A stretch of DNA of 64,000 bases, taken from an uncultured Paracoccaceae bacterium (lineage in GTDB: Bacteria; Pseudomonadota; Alphaproteobacteria; Rhodobacterales; Rhodobacteraceae). How positions within the stretch are numbered: position 1 is the stretch's first letter; every line of letters begins with the position of its first letter. Where the stretch lies: assembly GCA_947500825.1 (NCBI GenBank), contig CANMTR010000012.1:31638-95637 (forward strand), written 5' to 3'. The notes under the pieces are model-generated. The model worked only from the letters and a program-made list of their open reading frames with translations. It ran no database searches and had not been told where the DNA came from. The translations under genes and the position numbers were made by a program. Below are positions 34,190-42,520 of this stretch, piece after piece.

Positions 34190-35902
34190 ATGCCCACCAC
34201 GATCTCGCGCCGCGACCACGCCGACATGTTCGGCCCCACCACGGGTGACCGGCTGCGCCTTGCCGACACGGGCCTCGTCATCGAGGTGGAGCGCGACCTG
34301 ACGGGCCCCTACGGGGAGGAGGTCAAGTTCGGCGGCGGCAAGGTCATCCGCGACGGCATGGGCCAGTCCCAGGCGACGCGGGCCGAGGGCGCGGTGGACA
34401 CGGTGATCACCAACGCCCTGATCGTCGACCACACCGGCATCGTGAAGGCCGATGTGGGGCTCAAGGGCGGCCGGATCGAGCGGATCGGCAAGGCCGGCAA
34501 CCCCGACACCCAGCCCGGCGTGGACATCGTCGTGGGCCCCGGCACCGAGGTCATCGCGGGCGAGGGCAAGATCCTGACCGCCGGCGGCTTCGACAGCCAC
34601 ATCCACTTCGTCTGCCCCCAGCAGGTCGAGGACGCGCTCCACTCGGGCATCACCACCATGCTGGGCGGCGGCACCGGCCCCGCCACGGGCACCATGGCCA
34701 CGACCTGCACGCCCGGCCCGTGGCATATCGGCCGGATGCTCCAGGCGGTGGACGGGCTGCCCATGAATATCGGGCTCGCGGGCAAGGGCAACGCCTCGCG
34801 CCCCGACGCCCTGGTGGAGATGGTCGAGGCCGGCGCCTGCGCGCTCAAGCTCCACGAGGACTGGGGCACCACCCCCGCGGCCATCGACTGCTGCCTGCGC
34901 GTCGCCGACGAGCACGACGTGCAGGTGATGATCCACACCGACACCCTGAACGAGAGCGGATTCGTCGAGGACACGGTCGCCGCCATCGCGGGCCGCACCA
35001 TCCACGCCTTCCACACCGAAGGGGCAGGGGGTGGCCACGCCCCGGATATCATCAGGATCTGCGGCGACGCGAATGTCCTGCCCGCCTCCACGAACCCCAC
35101 GCGCCCCTTCACCGCCAACACGCTCGAGGAACATCTCGACATGCTGATGGTCTGCCATCACCTGTCGAAGTCCATCCCCGAGGACATCGCCTTCGCCGAG
35201 AGCCGCATCCGGCGCGAGACCATCGCCGCCGAGGATATCCTCCACGACATCGGCGCCTTCTCCATCATCGCGTCGGACAGCCAGGCCATGGGCCGGGTGG
35301 GCGAGGTGATCATCCGCACCTGGCAGACGGCGGACAAGATGCGCGCCCAGCGCGGCCGCCTGGCGCAGGAGACGGGCGACAACGACAACCTTCGCGTGCG
35401 CCGCTACATCGCGAAATACACTATCAACCCCGCCATCGCCCACGGCCTCTCCCACGAGATCGGATCGGTGGAGCCCGGCAAGCGCGCCGACCTCGTCCTG
35501 TGGGACCCGGCCTTCTTCGGGGTGAAGCCCGCGCTGGTCCTGCTCGGCGGCTCCATCGCCATGGCGCAGATGGGCGATCCCAACGCCTCCATCCCCACGC
35601 CCCAGCCCGTCTATTCGCGGCCCATGTTCGGCGCCATGGGCCGCGCGGTGGAGCGGTCAGCCGTCACGTTCGTCAGCCAGGCGGCCGAGGCGGCCGGCCT
35701 GCGCGCCTCGCTGGGCCTCGCGAAGGACGTGGCCGCCGTGCGCCGCACCCGCGCCATCTCCAAGCGCGACATGGTCCTGAACGACGCGCTTCCGGCGATG
35801 GAGGTGGACCCCGAGACCTACGAGGTCCGCGCCGACGGCGAGCTGCTGACCTGCGCGCCGGCCGAGGTGCTGCCCATGGCGCAGCGCTATTTTCTGTTCT
35901 GA
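34190..35902 (+). CDS. ureC: Urease alpha subunit UreC
   Basis: Catalytic subunit with the dinuclear nickel centre hydrolysing urea to ammonia and carbamate; 570 residues. Nickel ligands are visible: His137 and His139 (SHIHF), carbamylated Lys220 (ALKLHEDW), His249 (IHTDT), His275 (AFHTEG) and Asp363 (ASDSQ). The mobile flap carries Cys322 and His323 ([22 protein letters not shown]). The start at 34190 has GGAGG 5 bases upstream and matches the normal N-terminus ([20 protein letters not shown]); an in-frame start at 34106 is rejected. Confidence 0.98.
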   Translation: MPTTISRRDHADMFGPTTGDRLRLADTGLVIEVERDLTGPYGEEVKFGGGKVIRDGMGQSQATRAEGAVDTVITNALIVDHTGIVKADVGLKGGRIERIGKAGNPDTQPGVDIVVGPGTEVIAGEGKILTAGGFDSHIHFVCPQQVEDALHSGITTMLGGGTGPATGTMATTCTPGPWHIGRMLQAVDGLPMNIGLAGKGNASRPDALVEMVEAGACALKLHEDWGTTPAAIDCCLRVADEHDVQVMIHTDTLNESGFVEDTVAAIAGRTIHAFHTEGAGGGHAPDIIRICGDANVLPASTNPTRPFTANTLEEHLDMLMVCHHLSKSIPEDIAFAESRIRRETIAAEDILHDIGAFSIIASDSQAMGRVGEVIIRTWQTADKMRAQRGRLAQETGDNDNLRVRRYIAKYTINPAIAHGLSHEIGSVEPGKRADLVLWDPAFFGVKPALVLLGGSIAMAQMGDPNASIPTPQPVYSRPMFGAMGRAVERSAVTFVSQAAEAAGLRASLGLAKDVAAVRRTRAISKRDMVLNDALPAMEVDPETYEVRADGELLTCAPAEVLPMAQRYFLF

Positions 35903-36014
35903 GGAGGGTTGAGCCACATGCAACGCGGACCTGTCGAGGTATCTGTGGTGCGCCGCGCCGCGGCATCATACCTCCAGTGCCAAGGGAGACACCCGGAACC
36001 GACGAGGTTATCCA

Positions 36015-36233
36015 ATGGCATCGACGACTTTCTTCACCCGTACCGAAACCGCCGGCACCGGCCGCCGCATCCTGAAGGCCGTGGCCGAGGCGATGACGCG
36101 CTACATGGAGCGCCAGAGCCGCGCCGACCAGATCCAGCGCCTTCAGAACAAGAGCGACGCGGAACTTGCGCAGATGGGCCTGCGCCGCGCCGATATCGTG
36201 CGTCACGTCTTCCGCGACCGCTTCTACGTGTAA
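36015..36233 (+). CDS. DUF1127 protein
   Basis: A 72-residue basic protein. Its C-terminal half, AELAQMGLRRADIVRHVFRDRFYV, is the DUF1127 signature (D-x-L-x-D-I/M-G-L-x-R-x-D-I). Members are small regulators; in Agrobacterium and Rhodobacter they have been linked to RNA turnover and phosphate or stress responses. GAGG is 7 bases before the ATG. It lies between ureC and ureE, a second small gene inserted in the urease operon, 112 bases after ureC, so it may have its own promoter. Confidence 0.8.
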   Translation: MASTTFFTRTETAGTGRRILKAVAEAMTRYMERQSRADQIQRLQNKSDAELAQMGLRRADIVRHVFRDRFYV

Positions 36234-36255
36234 GCGTCCCGGCGCGGGGGATGCC

Positions 36256-36750
36256 ATGAGCCTTCCCCGCGCCGCGCAGGTGGTCCGGGCCGACGCGCCC
36301 GCCGACCATGTCACGCTCGATTACGCGGGCCGCTTCCTGCGCCGCCGCCGCCTGACCACCGACAGCGGTCTTTCTCTCCTCGTGGACCTGCCGCGCACCG
36401 TCTCGCTCGATCCGGGCGACGGCTTGCGGCTCGACGACGGCACGGTGGTCGCCGTCCGCGCCGCCGACGAGGACCTACTGGAGGTGCGCGGCGACCTCGT
36501 CCGCGCCGCTTGGCATATCGGCAACCGCCACGCGCCCTGCCAGGTCGCGCCCGACCGCCTGCTGATCCAGGCCGACCCGATCATGGCCGACATGCTGGGC
36601 CGCCTCGGCCTCGACGTGGCCCCGGTCCGCGCCCCCTTCGCGCCGGAACGCGGCGCCTATGGCCACGGCCGCACCCATGGCCACGATCATTCCCACGATC
36701 ACGATCACGATCACAGCCACGACCACGAGCACGACCATGCCCATGGATGA
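36256..36750 (+). CDS. ureE: Urease accessory protein UreE (nickel metallochaperone)
   Basis: Delivers nickel to the UreDFG complex. 164 residues: an N-terminal peptide-binding domain with LTTDSGLSLLVDLPRTVSLDPGD, a C-terminal metal-binding domain with WHIGNRHAPCQ and DPIMADMLGRLGLDVAP, and a histidine-rich tail from about residue 137 (HGRTHGHDHSHDHDHDHSHD and on to the end). The tail is of the long, high-capacity nickel-binding type. The last 14 bases overlap the ureF start, so the His codons and the UreF start are read in different frames. Confidence 0.94.
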   Translation: MSLPRAAQVVRADAPADHVTLDYAGRFLRRRRLTTDSGLSLLVDLPRTVSLDPGDGLRLDDGTVVAVRAADEDLLEVRGDLVRAAWHIGNRHAPCQVAPDRLLIQADPIMADMLGRLGLDVAPVRAPFAPERGAYGHGRTHGHDHSHDHDHDHSHDHEHDHAHG

Positions 36751-37369
36751 GGCCGTCCTGACGCTCCAGACATGGCTCTCGCCGGGCTACCCGGTGGGGG
36801 CCTTCGCCTATTCCCACGGGCTGGAACGCGCGGTGGCGGAGGGCCGCGTCCGCGACGCCGCCACGCTCGAGGACTGGTTGCGCGACGTGCTGGACCACGG
36901 CGCCGGCCGCTCCGACGCGGTCCTCTTCCACGCGGCCCTCGCGGGCGATCCGGAGGCCGACGCGACGGCGCGCGCCTTCGCCGGATCGGCCCCCCGCCTG
37001 CGCGAGACGCTGGACCAGGGCGCGGCCTTCGCCCGCGTCACCGGCGCCGTCGCGGGCGCGCCGGCCCCGCCCGAGGCCTACCCGGTCGCGGTGGGCCGCG
37101 CCGCCCGCTCCCTCGACATCCCCGCGCCGCTCGCCTGCGCGATGTATCTCCAGGCCTTCGCGGCCAACCTCGTCTCCGCCGCCCAGCGCCTCGCCCCCGT
37201 GGGCCAGACAGCGGCCATGTCCGTCCTGTCGCGCCTCGCACCGCTTTGCCACGCGGTGGCCCGGGACACGCAAGGCACGGACCTCGACGATCTTGCGGGT
37301 TCGGCCTTCCTGTCCGACATCTGCGCCATGCGGCACGAGACCTCCCCAGCCAAGGTATTCCGGACATGA
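36737..37369 (+). CDS. ureF: Urease accessory protein UreF
   Basis: GTPase-activating-like partner of UreG in urease maturation; 210 residues from [30 protein letters not shown]. The [16 protein letters not shown] motif and the C-terminal [18 protein letters not shown] are characteristic. The ATG lies inside the end of ureE (14-base overlap); the next in-frame ATG is only 6 bases on (36743), so either could be used. The frame is open further upstream through the His-tail region but would give an odd Thr/Ile-rich leader, so the late start is preferred. It overlaps ureG by 4 bases. Confidence 0.93.
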   Translation: MPMDEAVLTLQTWLSPGYPVGAFAYSHGLERAVAEGRVRDAATLEDWLRDVLDHGAGRSDAVLFHAALAGDPEADATARAFAGSAPRLRETLDQGAAFARVTGAVAGAPAPPEAYPVAVGRAARSLDIPAPLACAMYLQAFAANLVSAAQRLAPVGQTAAMSVLSRLAPLCHAVARDTQGTDLDDLAGSAFLSDICAMRHETSPAKVFRT

Positions 37370-37974
37370 GCGCGAACGGCCCCCTCAGGATCGGCATCGG
37401 CGGCCCCGTCGGTGCGGGCAAGACCACGCTCACGGCCGCGCTGGCGCGGCTGTGGCACCCCGCCCGCTCCATCGGCGTCATCACCAACGACATCTATACC
37501 CGCGAGGACGCCGAGGCCCTGATGCGGATGCAGGTCCTGCCCGACGACCGCGTCATGGGCGTCGAGACGGGGGGCTGCCCCCACACCGCGATCCGCGAGG
37601 ACGCATCGATCAACCTCGCCGCCGTGGATGAGATGCGCGCCCGCCACCCGGATCTCGACGCGGTGCTGATCGAATCGGGCGGCGATAACCTGTCGGCCAC
37701 GTTCAGCCCCGAGCTGGCCGACGTGACCGTCTACGTGATCGACGTCGCCGCGGGGGAGGAGATCCCGAGAAAGGGCGGCCCGGCCATCACCCGTTCGGAC
37801 GTGCTGGTCATCAACAAGACCGACCTCGCCCCCCATGTGGGCGCCTCGCTCGAGGTCATGGCCCGCGACGCGGGCCGGATGCGGGGCGACCTGCCCGTGG
37901 TCTTCGCCAACCTGCGGCGCGGCGAGGGCGCGGAGGAGGTCGCCCGCCACCTGGAGCATCTCGGCGGCCTCTGA
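37366..37974 (+). CDS. ureG: Urease accessory GTPase UreG
   Basis: GTP-dependent nickel insertion chaperone; 202 residues. Walker [12 protein letters not shown], the [11 protein letters not shown] nickel-binding Cys-Pro-His motif and [15 protein letters not shown] (NKxD) are intact. The start overlaps the ureF stop (ATGA). It closes the urease operon, followed by 128 bases before deoC with no clear terminator. Confidence 0.97.
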   Translation: MSANGPLRIGIGGPVGAGKTTLTAALARLWHPARSIGVITNDIYTREDAEALMRMQVLPDDRVMGVETGGCPHTAIREDASINLAAVDEMRARHPDLDAVLIESGGDNLSATFSPELADVTVYVIDVAAGEEIPRKGGPAITRSDVLVINKTDLAPHVGASLEVMARDAGRMRGDLPVVFANLRRGEGAEEVARHLEHLGGL

Positions 37975-38102
37975 CCCGGGGCGCGACATCCGCCCCCTCC
38001 GGGAACATGCGCGTCCACCCCCTCCGGGCCGCCTCCACGGGGGCATCGACATCCCCGCCCCGATGGCCGATCCTGCCCGTCCGAACGAGGGGGAGGGGAG
38101 AG

Positions 38103-39080
38103 ATGCCCGATACCGGACAGGCTGCCACCGCCCATGCCCGCAATCCGGGGCTGGCGCTCGACATGTCCATGCTCGCCGGCCCGCCCCCCGACCGCGCCGC
38201 CACCGAGCGTCGCGCCGCCGCGCTGGGCGCCCGGCGATCGCTCAAGGGCGCCCACCAGGCCGCCTGGCTCGTCAACGCCGTCCGCCTCATCGACCTCACG
38301 ACCCTCGCGGGCGACGACACCGCCGCGCGCGTCCGGCGCCTCTGCGCCAAGGCCCGCCGCCCGCTGGCGCCCCACATCCTCGACGGGCTGGGGATCGCCG
38401 ACATGGGGCTCACGGTGGGGGCCGTCTGCGTCTACCCCACCATGGTCCCCCACGCCGTCGCCGCGCTGGAGGGGTCCGGCATCCCCGTCGCCTCCGTGGC
38501 CACGGGATTTCCGGCCGGTCTCATGCCGCTCGACCTGCGCCTGCGGGAGGTCGAGTGGGCCGTGGGGCAGGGCGCGGCCGAGATCGACATCGTGGTCACC
38601 CGCGAGCACGTCCTGCGCGCCGACTGGGCCGCCCTACACGCCGAGATTGCGGCCATGCGCGCCGCCGCCGGGCCCGCCCATCTCAAGGCGATCCTGGCCA
38701 CGGGCGAGCTGGGGTCCCTGGGCAACGTGCGCGCCGCCTCCATGGTGGCGATGCAGGCGGGCGCCGACTTCATCAAGACCTCCACGGGCAAGGAGGGGGT
38801 CAACGCCACGCTGCCCGTCTCGCTGACCATGGTGCGCGCCTTGCGCGACTACGGGGCGGCCACCGGCCACCGGGTGGGCTTCAAGCCCGCGGGCGGCATC
38901 AAGTCGGCCAGGGAGGCGCTGCTGTGGCAGGTCCTGATGAAGGACGAGCTGGGCCGCGACTGGCTAGAGCCCGGTCTCTTCCGCTTCGGCGCCTCGTCCA
39001 TGCTGGGCGACATCGAGCGTCAGCTCGACCACCACGTCACCGGGCGCTACGCCGCGTCCCACCGCCACGCCATGTCGTGA
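38103..39080 (+). CDS. deoC: Deoxyribose-phosphate aldolase DeoC
   Basis: Class I aldolase cleaving 2-deoxyribose-5-phosphate to glyceraldehyde-3-phosphate and acetaldehyde. 325 residues, the longer form with an N-terminal extension of about 45. The Schiff-base segment AGADFIKTSTGKEGVNAT and the distal KPAGGIKSAREAL provide the lysines; VCVYPTMV and VASVATGFPAG are family segments. GGAGG is 6 bases before the ATG at 38103. It is separated by only 7 bases from the ALDH16 gene, which would oxidise its acetaldehyde product. Confidence 0.93.
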   Translation: MPDTGQAATAHARNPGLALDMSMLAGPPPDRAATERRAAALGARRSLKGAHQAAWLVNAVRLIDLTTLAGDDTAARVRRLCAKARRPLAPHILDGLGIADMGLTVGAVCVYPTMVPHAVAALEGSGIPVASVATGFPAGLMPLDLRLREVEWAVGQGAAEIDIVVTREHVLRADWAALHAEIAAMRAAAGPAHLKAILATGELGSLGNVRAASMVAMQAGADFIKTSTGKEGVNATLPVSLTMVRALRDYGAATGHRVGFKPAGGIKSAREALLWQVLMKDELGRDWLEPGLFRFGASSMLGDIERQLDHHVTGRYAASHRHAMS

Positions 39081-39087
39081 GGACCAG

Positions 39088-41400
39088 ATGGGTATCCGGG
39101 AGATCCTGAGCACCATGGAATACGGCCCCGCGCCGGAGGATGCGGGCGCGGCCCGCGACTGGCTCGCGTCGCGCGGGGCGGGCTTCGGCCACTTCATCGA
39201 CGGTGCCTTCACCGATCCGGGCGAGACCTTCGAGGTCCGCGACCCCGCCCGCGACGAGGTCCTGGCCCATGTCACCCAAGGGTCGGCCGGGGACGTGGAC
39301 GCCGCGGTCGCCGCCGCCCGCGCCGCCCAGCCCGGCTGGGCGGGCCTCTCGGGCCACGAGCGCGCGCGCCACCTCTATGCCCTCGCGCGCCACGTCCAGC
39401 AGCACGCGCGCTCCCTCGCGGTGCTCGAGACGCTCGACACCGGCAAGCCGATCCGCGAATCCCGCGACGTGGACGTGCCGCTGGTGGCGCGCCACCTCTA
39501 CCACCATGCGGGCTGGGCCGAGCTGGCGGAGGGCGAGTTTCCCGGCCGCGTCCCCTGGGGCGTCTGCGGCCAGGTGATCCCGTGGAACTTCCCCCTCCTG
39601 ATGCTCGCGTGGAAGGTCGCTCCCGCGCTGGCGGCGGGCAACGCGGTCGTTCTGAAGCCGGCCGAATACACCCCCCTGACCGCGCTGGCCTTCGCCGAAA
39701 TCTGCGCCGAGGTGGGCCTGCCGCCGGGCGTCGTGAACGTCGTCACCGGCGACGGGGCCACCGGCGCGGCCCTCGTCTCCCACCGGGGCGTCGACAAGGT
39801 CGCCTTCACCGGCTCGACCGAGGTGGGCCGCGAGATCCGCCGCGCCACCGCCGGGACGGGCAAGGGCCTGTCGCTGGAGCTGGGGGGCAAGTCGCCCTTC
39901 GTCGTGTTCGACGACGCCGACCTCGACGCGGCGGTGGAGGGCGTCGTGGACGCGGTCTGGTTCAACCAGGGCCAGGTCTGCTGCGCGGGCGCGCGCGTCC
40001 TCGTGGCCGAGAGCGTCGACGACGCCTTCCTCTCCCGCCTCCGGGCCCGCATGGCGCGCCTCATCGTCGGCGACCCGCTCGACAAGAACACCGACATGGG
40101 CGCCATCGTCCACCCCGTCCAGCTCGACCGCATCCGCTCCCTCGTGGAGCAAGGCCGGGCGGAGGGCGCCCGGATCGAGATGGGCGACGCTCCCCCGGGC
40201 TGCTTCCACCCTCCCGCAATCGTCACCGACGCGGCCCCCGCCAGCGTTCTCGCCACCGAGGAGATTTTCGGCCCCGTGGTCACGGTCACCTCGTTCCGCA
40301 CCACGGCCGAGGCGCTGTCGCTGGCCAACAACACCCGCTACGGGCTCGCCGCCTCGGTCTGGTCGGGCAGCCTCGCGCGGGCCCTCGACGCGGCGGGCGG
40401 CATCCGCGCGGGCGTGGTCTGGGTCAACTGCACCAACCTCTTCGACGCCGCCGCCCCCTTCGGCGGCATGCGCGAGAGCGGCTTCGGCCGCGAGGGGGGC
40501 CGCACCGGCATGGCCGCCTACCTGCGCGAGCCGGCCCGCCACGGCCCCGCGCCCGATCTCCCCACCGCCCGCCCCGCGGCGCAGGGGGCGGGCATAGACC
40601 GCACCGCCAAGCTCCATATCGGCGGCAAGCAGGCGCGCCCCGATACGGGCAAGGTCCATGCCGTCGCGGGGGGCCTCGCGCCTGCGGGCGGGCGCAAGGA
40701 CATCCGGAACGCGGTGGAGGCCGCGGCCAAGGCCACCGCCTGGAGCGGGACCACCGGCCACGCCCGCGCCCAGGTCCTTTACTACCTGGCCGAGAACCTC
40801 TCCGCCCGGCAGGCGGAGTTCGCCGCCCGCCTCGCGGGCGAGGGACGCGCCGACGCGGAGCGGGAGGTCGCCGCCGCGATCCGCCGGATCTTCTTCTACG
40901 CCGCCTGGGCCGACAAGCTCGACGGGGCGGCGCGCACCACCGCCCGCGACATCACCACCGTCGAGCTGCGCGAGCCCATGGGTGTCATGGGCCTCGTCTG
41001 CCCCGACGACCGCCCGCTCCTCGGGCTGGTCTCGCTTCTCCTTCCCGCGCTCGCCATGGGCAACCGCGCCGTTGCGGTCCCCTCCCGGTCGGCACCGCTC
41101 GCCGCGATCGACTTCGCCCAGGTCATGGACACCTCCGACATCCCCGCCGGCGTGGTCAGCCTCGTGACCGGCCCGCACGACGAGCTCGCCGCGACCCTCG
41201 CCCGCCACGACGGGGTGGATGCCATGTGGTATGTCGGCGCGCGGGCCGCGATGGTGGAGGCCGAGAGCGCGGGCAACCTCAAGCCCACCTGGACCGAGGC
41301 CGAGGGCGCGCGCGACTGGCTCTCGCCGGAGGGGCAGGGCCGCGCCTTCCTCGAGCGGGCCACCCAGGTCAAGACGGTCTGGCTCCCCCACGGCGACTGA
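39088..41400 (+). CDS. Two-domain aldehyde dehydrogenase, ALDH16 family
   Basis: A 770-residue protein, far above the usual ~500. Residues about 35-500 form a complete ALDH domain: PWNFPLLMLAWKVAPALAAGNAVVLKPAEY, FTGSTEVGR, general base Glu264 (LELGGKSPF), nucleophile Cys298 (GQVCCAG) and the FGPV segment. Residues about 530-770 form a second, shorter ALDH-like domain (LHIGGKQARPD, VMGLVCPDDRPLLGLVSLLLPALAMGNRAV) without its own cysteine or glutamate. This is the ALDH16 layout; bacterial members such as the one from Loktanella are catalytically active. Its place after deoC suggests acetaldehyde oxidation, NAD-dependent, in the cytosol. Confidence 0.9.
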   Translation: MGIREILSTMEYGPAPEDAGAARDWLASRGAGFGHFIDGAFTDPGETFEVRDPARDEVLAHVTQGSAGDVDAAVAAARAAQPGWAGLSGHERARHLYALARHVQQHARSLAVLETLDTGKPIRESRDVDVPLVARHLYHHAGWAELAEGEFPGRVPWGVCGQVIPWNFPLLMLAWKVAPALAAGNAVVLKPAEYTPLTALAFAEICAEVGLPPGVVNVVTGDGATGAALVSHRGVDKVAFTGSTEVGREIRRATAGTGKGLSLELGGKSPFVVFDDADLDAAVEGVVDAVWFNQGQVCCAGARVLVAESVDDAFLSRLRARMARLIVGDPLDKNTDMGAIVHPVQLDRIRSLVEQGRAEGARIEMGDAPPGCFHPPAIVTDAAPASVLATEEIFGPVVTVTSFRTTAEALSLANNTRYGLAASVWSGSLARALDAAGGIRAGVVWVNCTNLFDAAAPFGGMRESGFGREGGRTGMAAYLREPARHGPAPDLPTARPAAQGAGIDRTAKLHIGGKQARPDTGKVHAVAGGLAPAGGRKDIRNAVEAAAKATAWSGTTGHARAQVLYYLAENLSARQAEFAARLAGEGRADAEREVAAAIRRIFFYAAWADKLDGAARTTARDITTVELREPMGVMGLVCPDDRPLLGLVSLLLPALAMGNRAVAVPSRSAPLAAIDFAQVMDTSDIPAGVVSLVTGPHDELAATLARHDGVDAMWYVGARAAMVEAESAGNLKPTWTEAEGARDWLSPEGQGRAFLERATQVKTVWLPHGD

Positions 41401-41414
41401 CGCCCCGGCGTCAG
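41397..41414. terminator. Short palindrome over two converging stop codons
   Basis: CTGACGCC and GGCGTCAG (8-bp arms, CC between) span the ALDH16 stop codon and the stop of the converging AbrB-type gene. Stem length is at the low limit for a terminator, and there is no T tract. Confidence 0.35.
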
Positions 41415-42421
41415 CGCCGCCGCGCCATCAGGACGGGGACGAACAGGGTCAGGAACAGGATGCGGGTGACGTGGTGGACGGCGATGAAGCCCGGGTCGTA
41501 GCCCAGCGCCAGCCCGATCGCCGTCATCGCCTCCACGCCCCCGGGCGCGAAGGCGATCCAGGTCGCGCCCGCGTCCAGCCCCGAGATCCAGGCCGCCGCC
41601 ATGGCGAAGGCGAGCGACACCGCGATGGCATTGCCCAGCAGAAAGAAGGTCGCCCGCCCGTAGCGCGCCAGGTCGCGTGGGCGCAGCCCCGTCAGCCGCG
41701 TGCCCAGGCCGATCCCGGCGAGCGCGAAGCCCGTGAACACCGCCGCGGCGGGCGGCCGCCCGTGGGACAGGTCCAGCCCGTGCGCCGCCCCCGACAGCGC
41801 CATCGCCAGCAGCAGCGTCGCCGCCGGCAGCCCGTGGCGCGCCCCCCACAGACCCAGTGGATAGGCCACCGCCACCAGCACGCCCAGCATCGCCCAGGGC
41901 ATCGGCGCGGGTATCTGCGGCGTCACCGGGGTCGAGATCAGCAACGCCAGCGGCGGCGTCACCGTCACCAGCACGAAGATCCGCATCACCTGCAACACCA
42001 GGACCGGCGTGGCGTCGCCCCGTCCGTCGAGCGCCAGCGCAATGGCGGTGGAGATGCCCCCCGGGCTCGCCGACAGCAGCGCCGTCTCCCGGTCGAGCCC
42101 GATCCTGCGCGACAGGATCGCCGCGCCCGACATCACCGTGACCACCTGCGCCACGACGAGCAGCACCAGGCTCGGCCCCCAGCGCACCAGGTCGCCCAGG
42201 AAGCCGGGGTTGATGCCCGCGCCCAGCGTTACCCCGATTACGGCGAAGCCCGCGTTCCTGAGCCAGGCGGGCAGGTCGAGCCTCAGGCCCGCCGCCGCAG
42301 CCGCCCCCGTGGCCAGCGCCGCGCCGATCAGCGGCCCCGCGGGGATCGACAGCGCGGCGGCGACGCCCGCGCCGCCAAGCCCGATGGCCAGCGCCGAGAG
42401 AAGGGGAAGGATGCGGTCCAT
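41411..42421 (-). CDS. AbrB family membrane protein (PF05145 type)
   Basis: A 336-residue inner-membrane protein with about ten hydrophobic segments in two repeats. GVTLGAGINPGFL, ILSRRIGLDRETALLSASPGGISTAIALA in the first half and WIAFAPGGVEAMTAIGLALGYDPGFIAVHHVTR in the second half form the doubled motif (SPGGxxxxxxLA / PGGVEAM). The family is called AbrB or ammonia monooxygenase-like but is a predicted transporter and is unrelated to the Bacillus regulator AbrB. The start at 42421 (MDRILPLLSALAIG) is preferred over an in-frame upstream start. Substrate unknown. Confidence 0.85.
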   Translation of the reverse strand: MDRILPLLSALAIGLGGAGVAAALSIPAGPLIGAALATGAAAAAGLRLDLPAWLRNAGFAVIGVTLGAGINPGFLGDLVRWGPSLVLLVVAQVVTVMSGAAILSRRIGLDRETALLSASPGGISTAIALALDGRGDATPVLVLQVMRIFVLVTVTPPLALLISTPVTPQIPAPMPWAMLGVLVAVAYPLGLWGARHGLPAATLLLAMALSGAAHGLDLSHGRPPAAAVFTGFALAGIGLGTRLTGLRPRDLARYGRATFFLLGNAIAVSLAFAMAAAWISGLDAGATWIAFAPGGVEAMTAIGLALGYDPGFIAVHHVTRILFLTLFVPVLMARRR

Positions 42422-42520
42422 GGGGCGGGGGGTGGCCCGCACGCCCGCCGCCGTCAAGACGGGCGTTGATCTGCGCGCAGCCCGCCTAGGTCACGGGGAC
42501 ACCGACGAGCGGAGACCCCC

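Noticed and set aside
36659..36736. Upstream start for UreF adding a Thr/Ile-rich leader
   Set aside because: The leader is only the frame-shifted UreE histidine tail. The family N-terminus begins at 36737 or 36743.
36659..36745. CRISPR- or microsatellite-like repeat of CAC/GAT units
   Set aside because: It is the codon repeat of the UreE His tail, in frame with a known metal-binding function.
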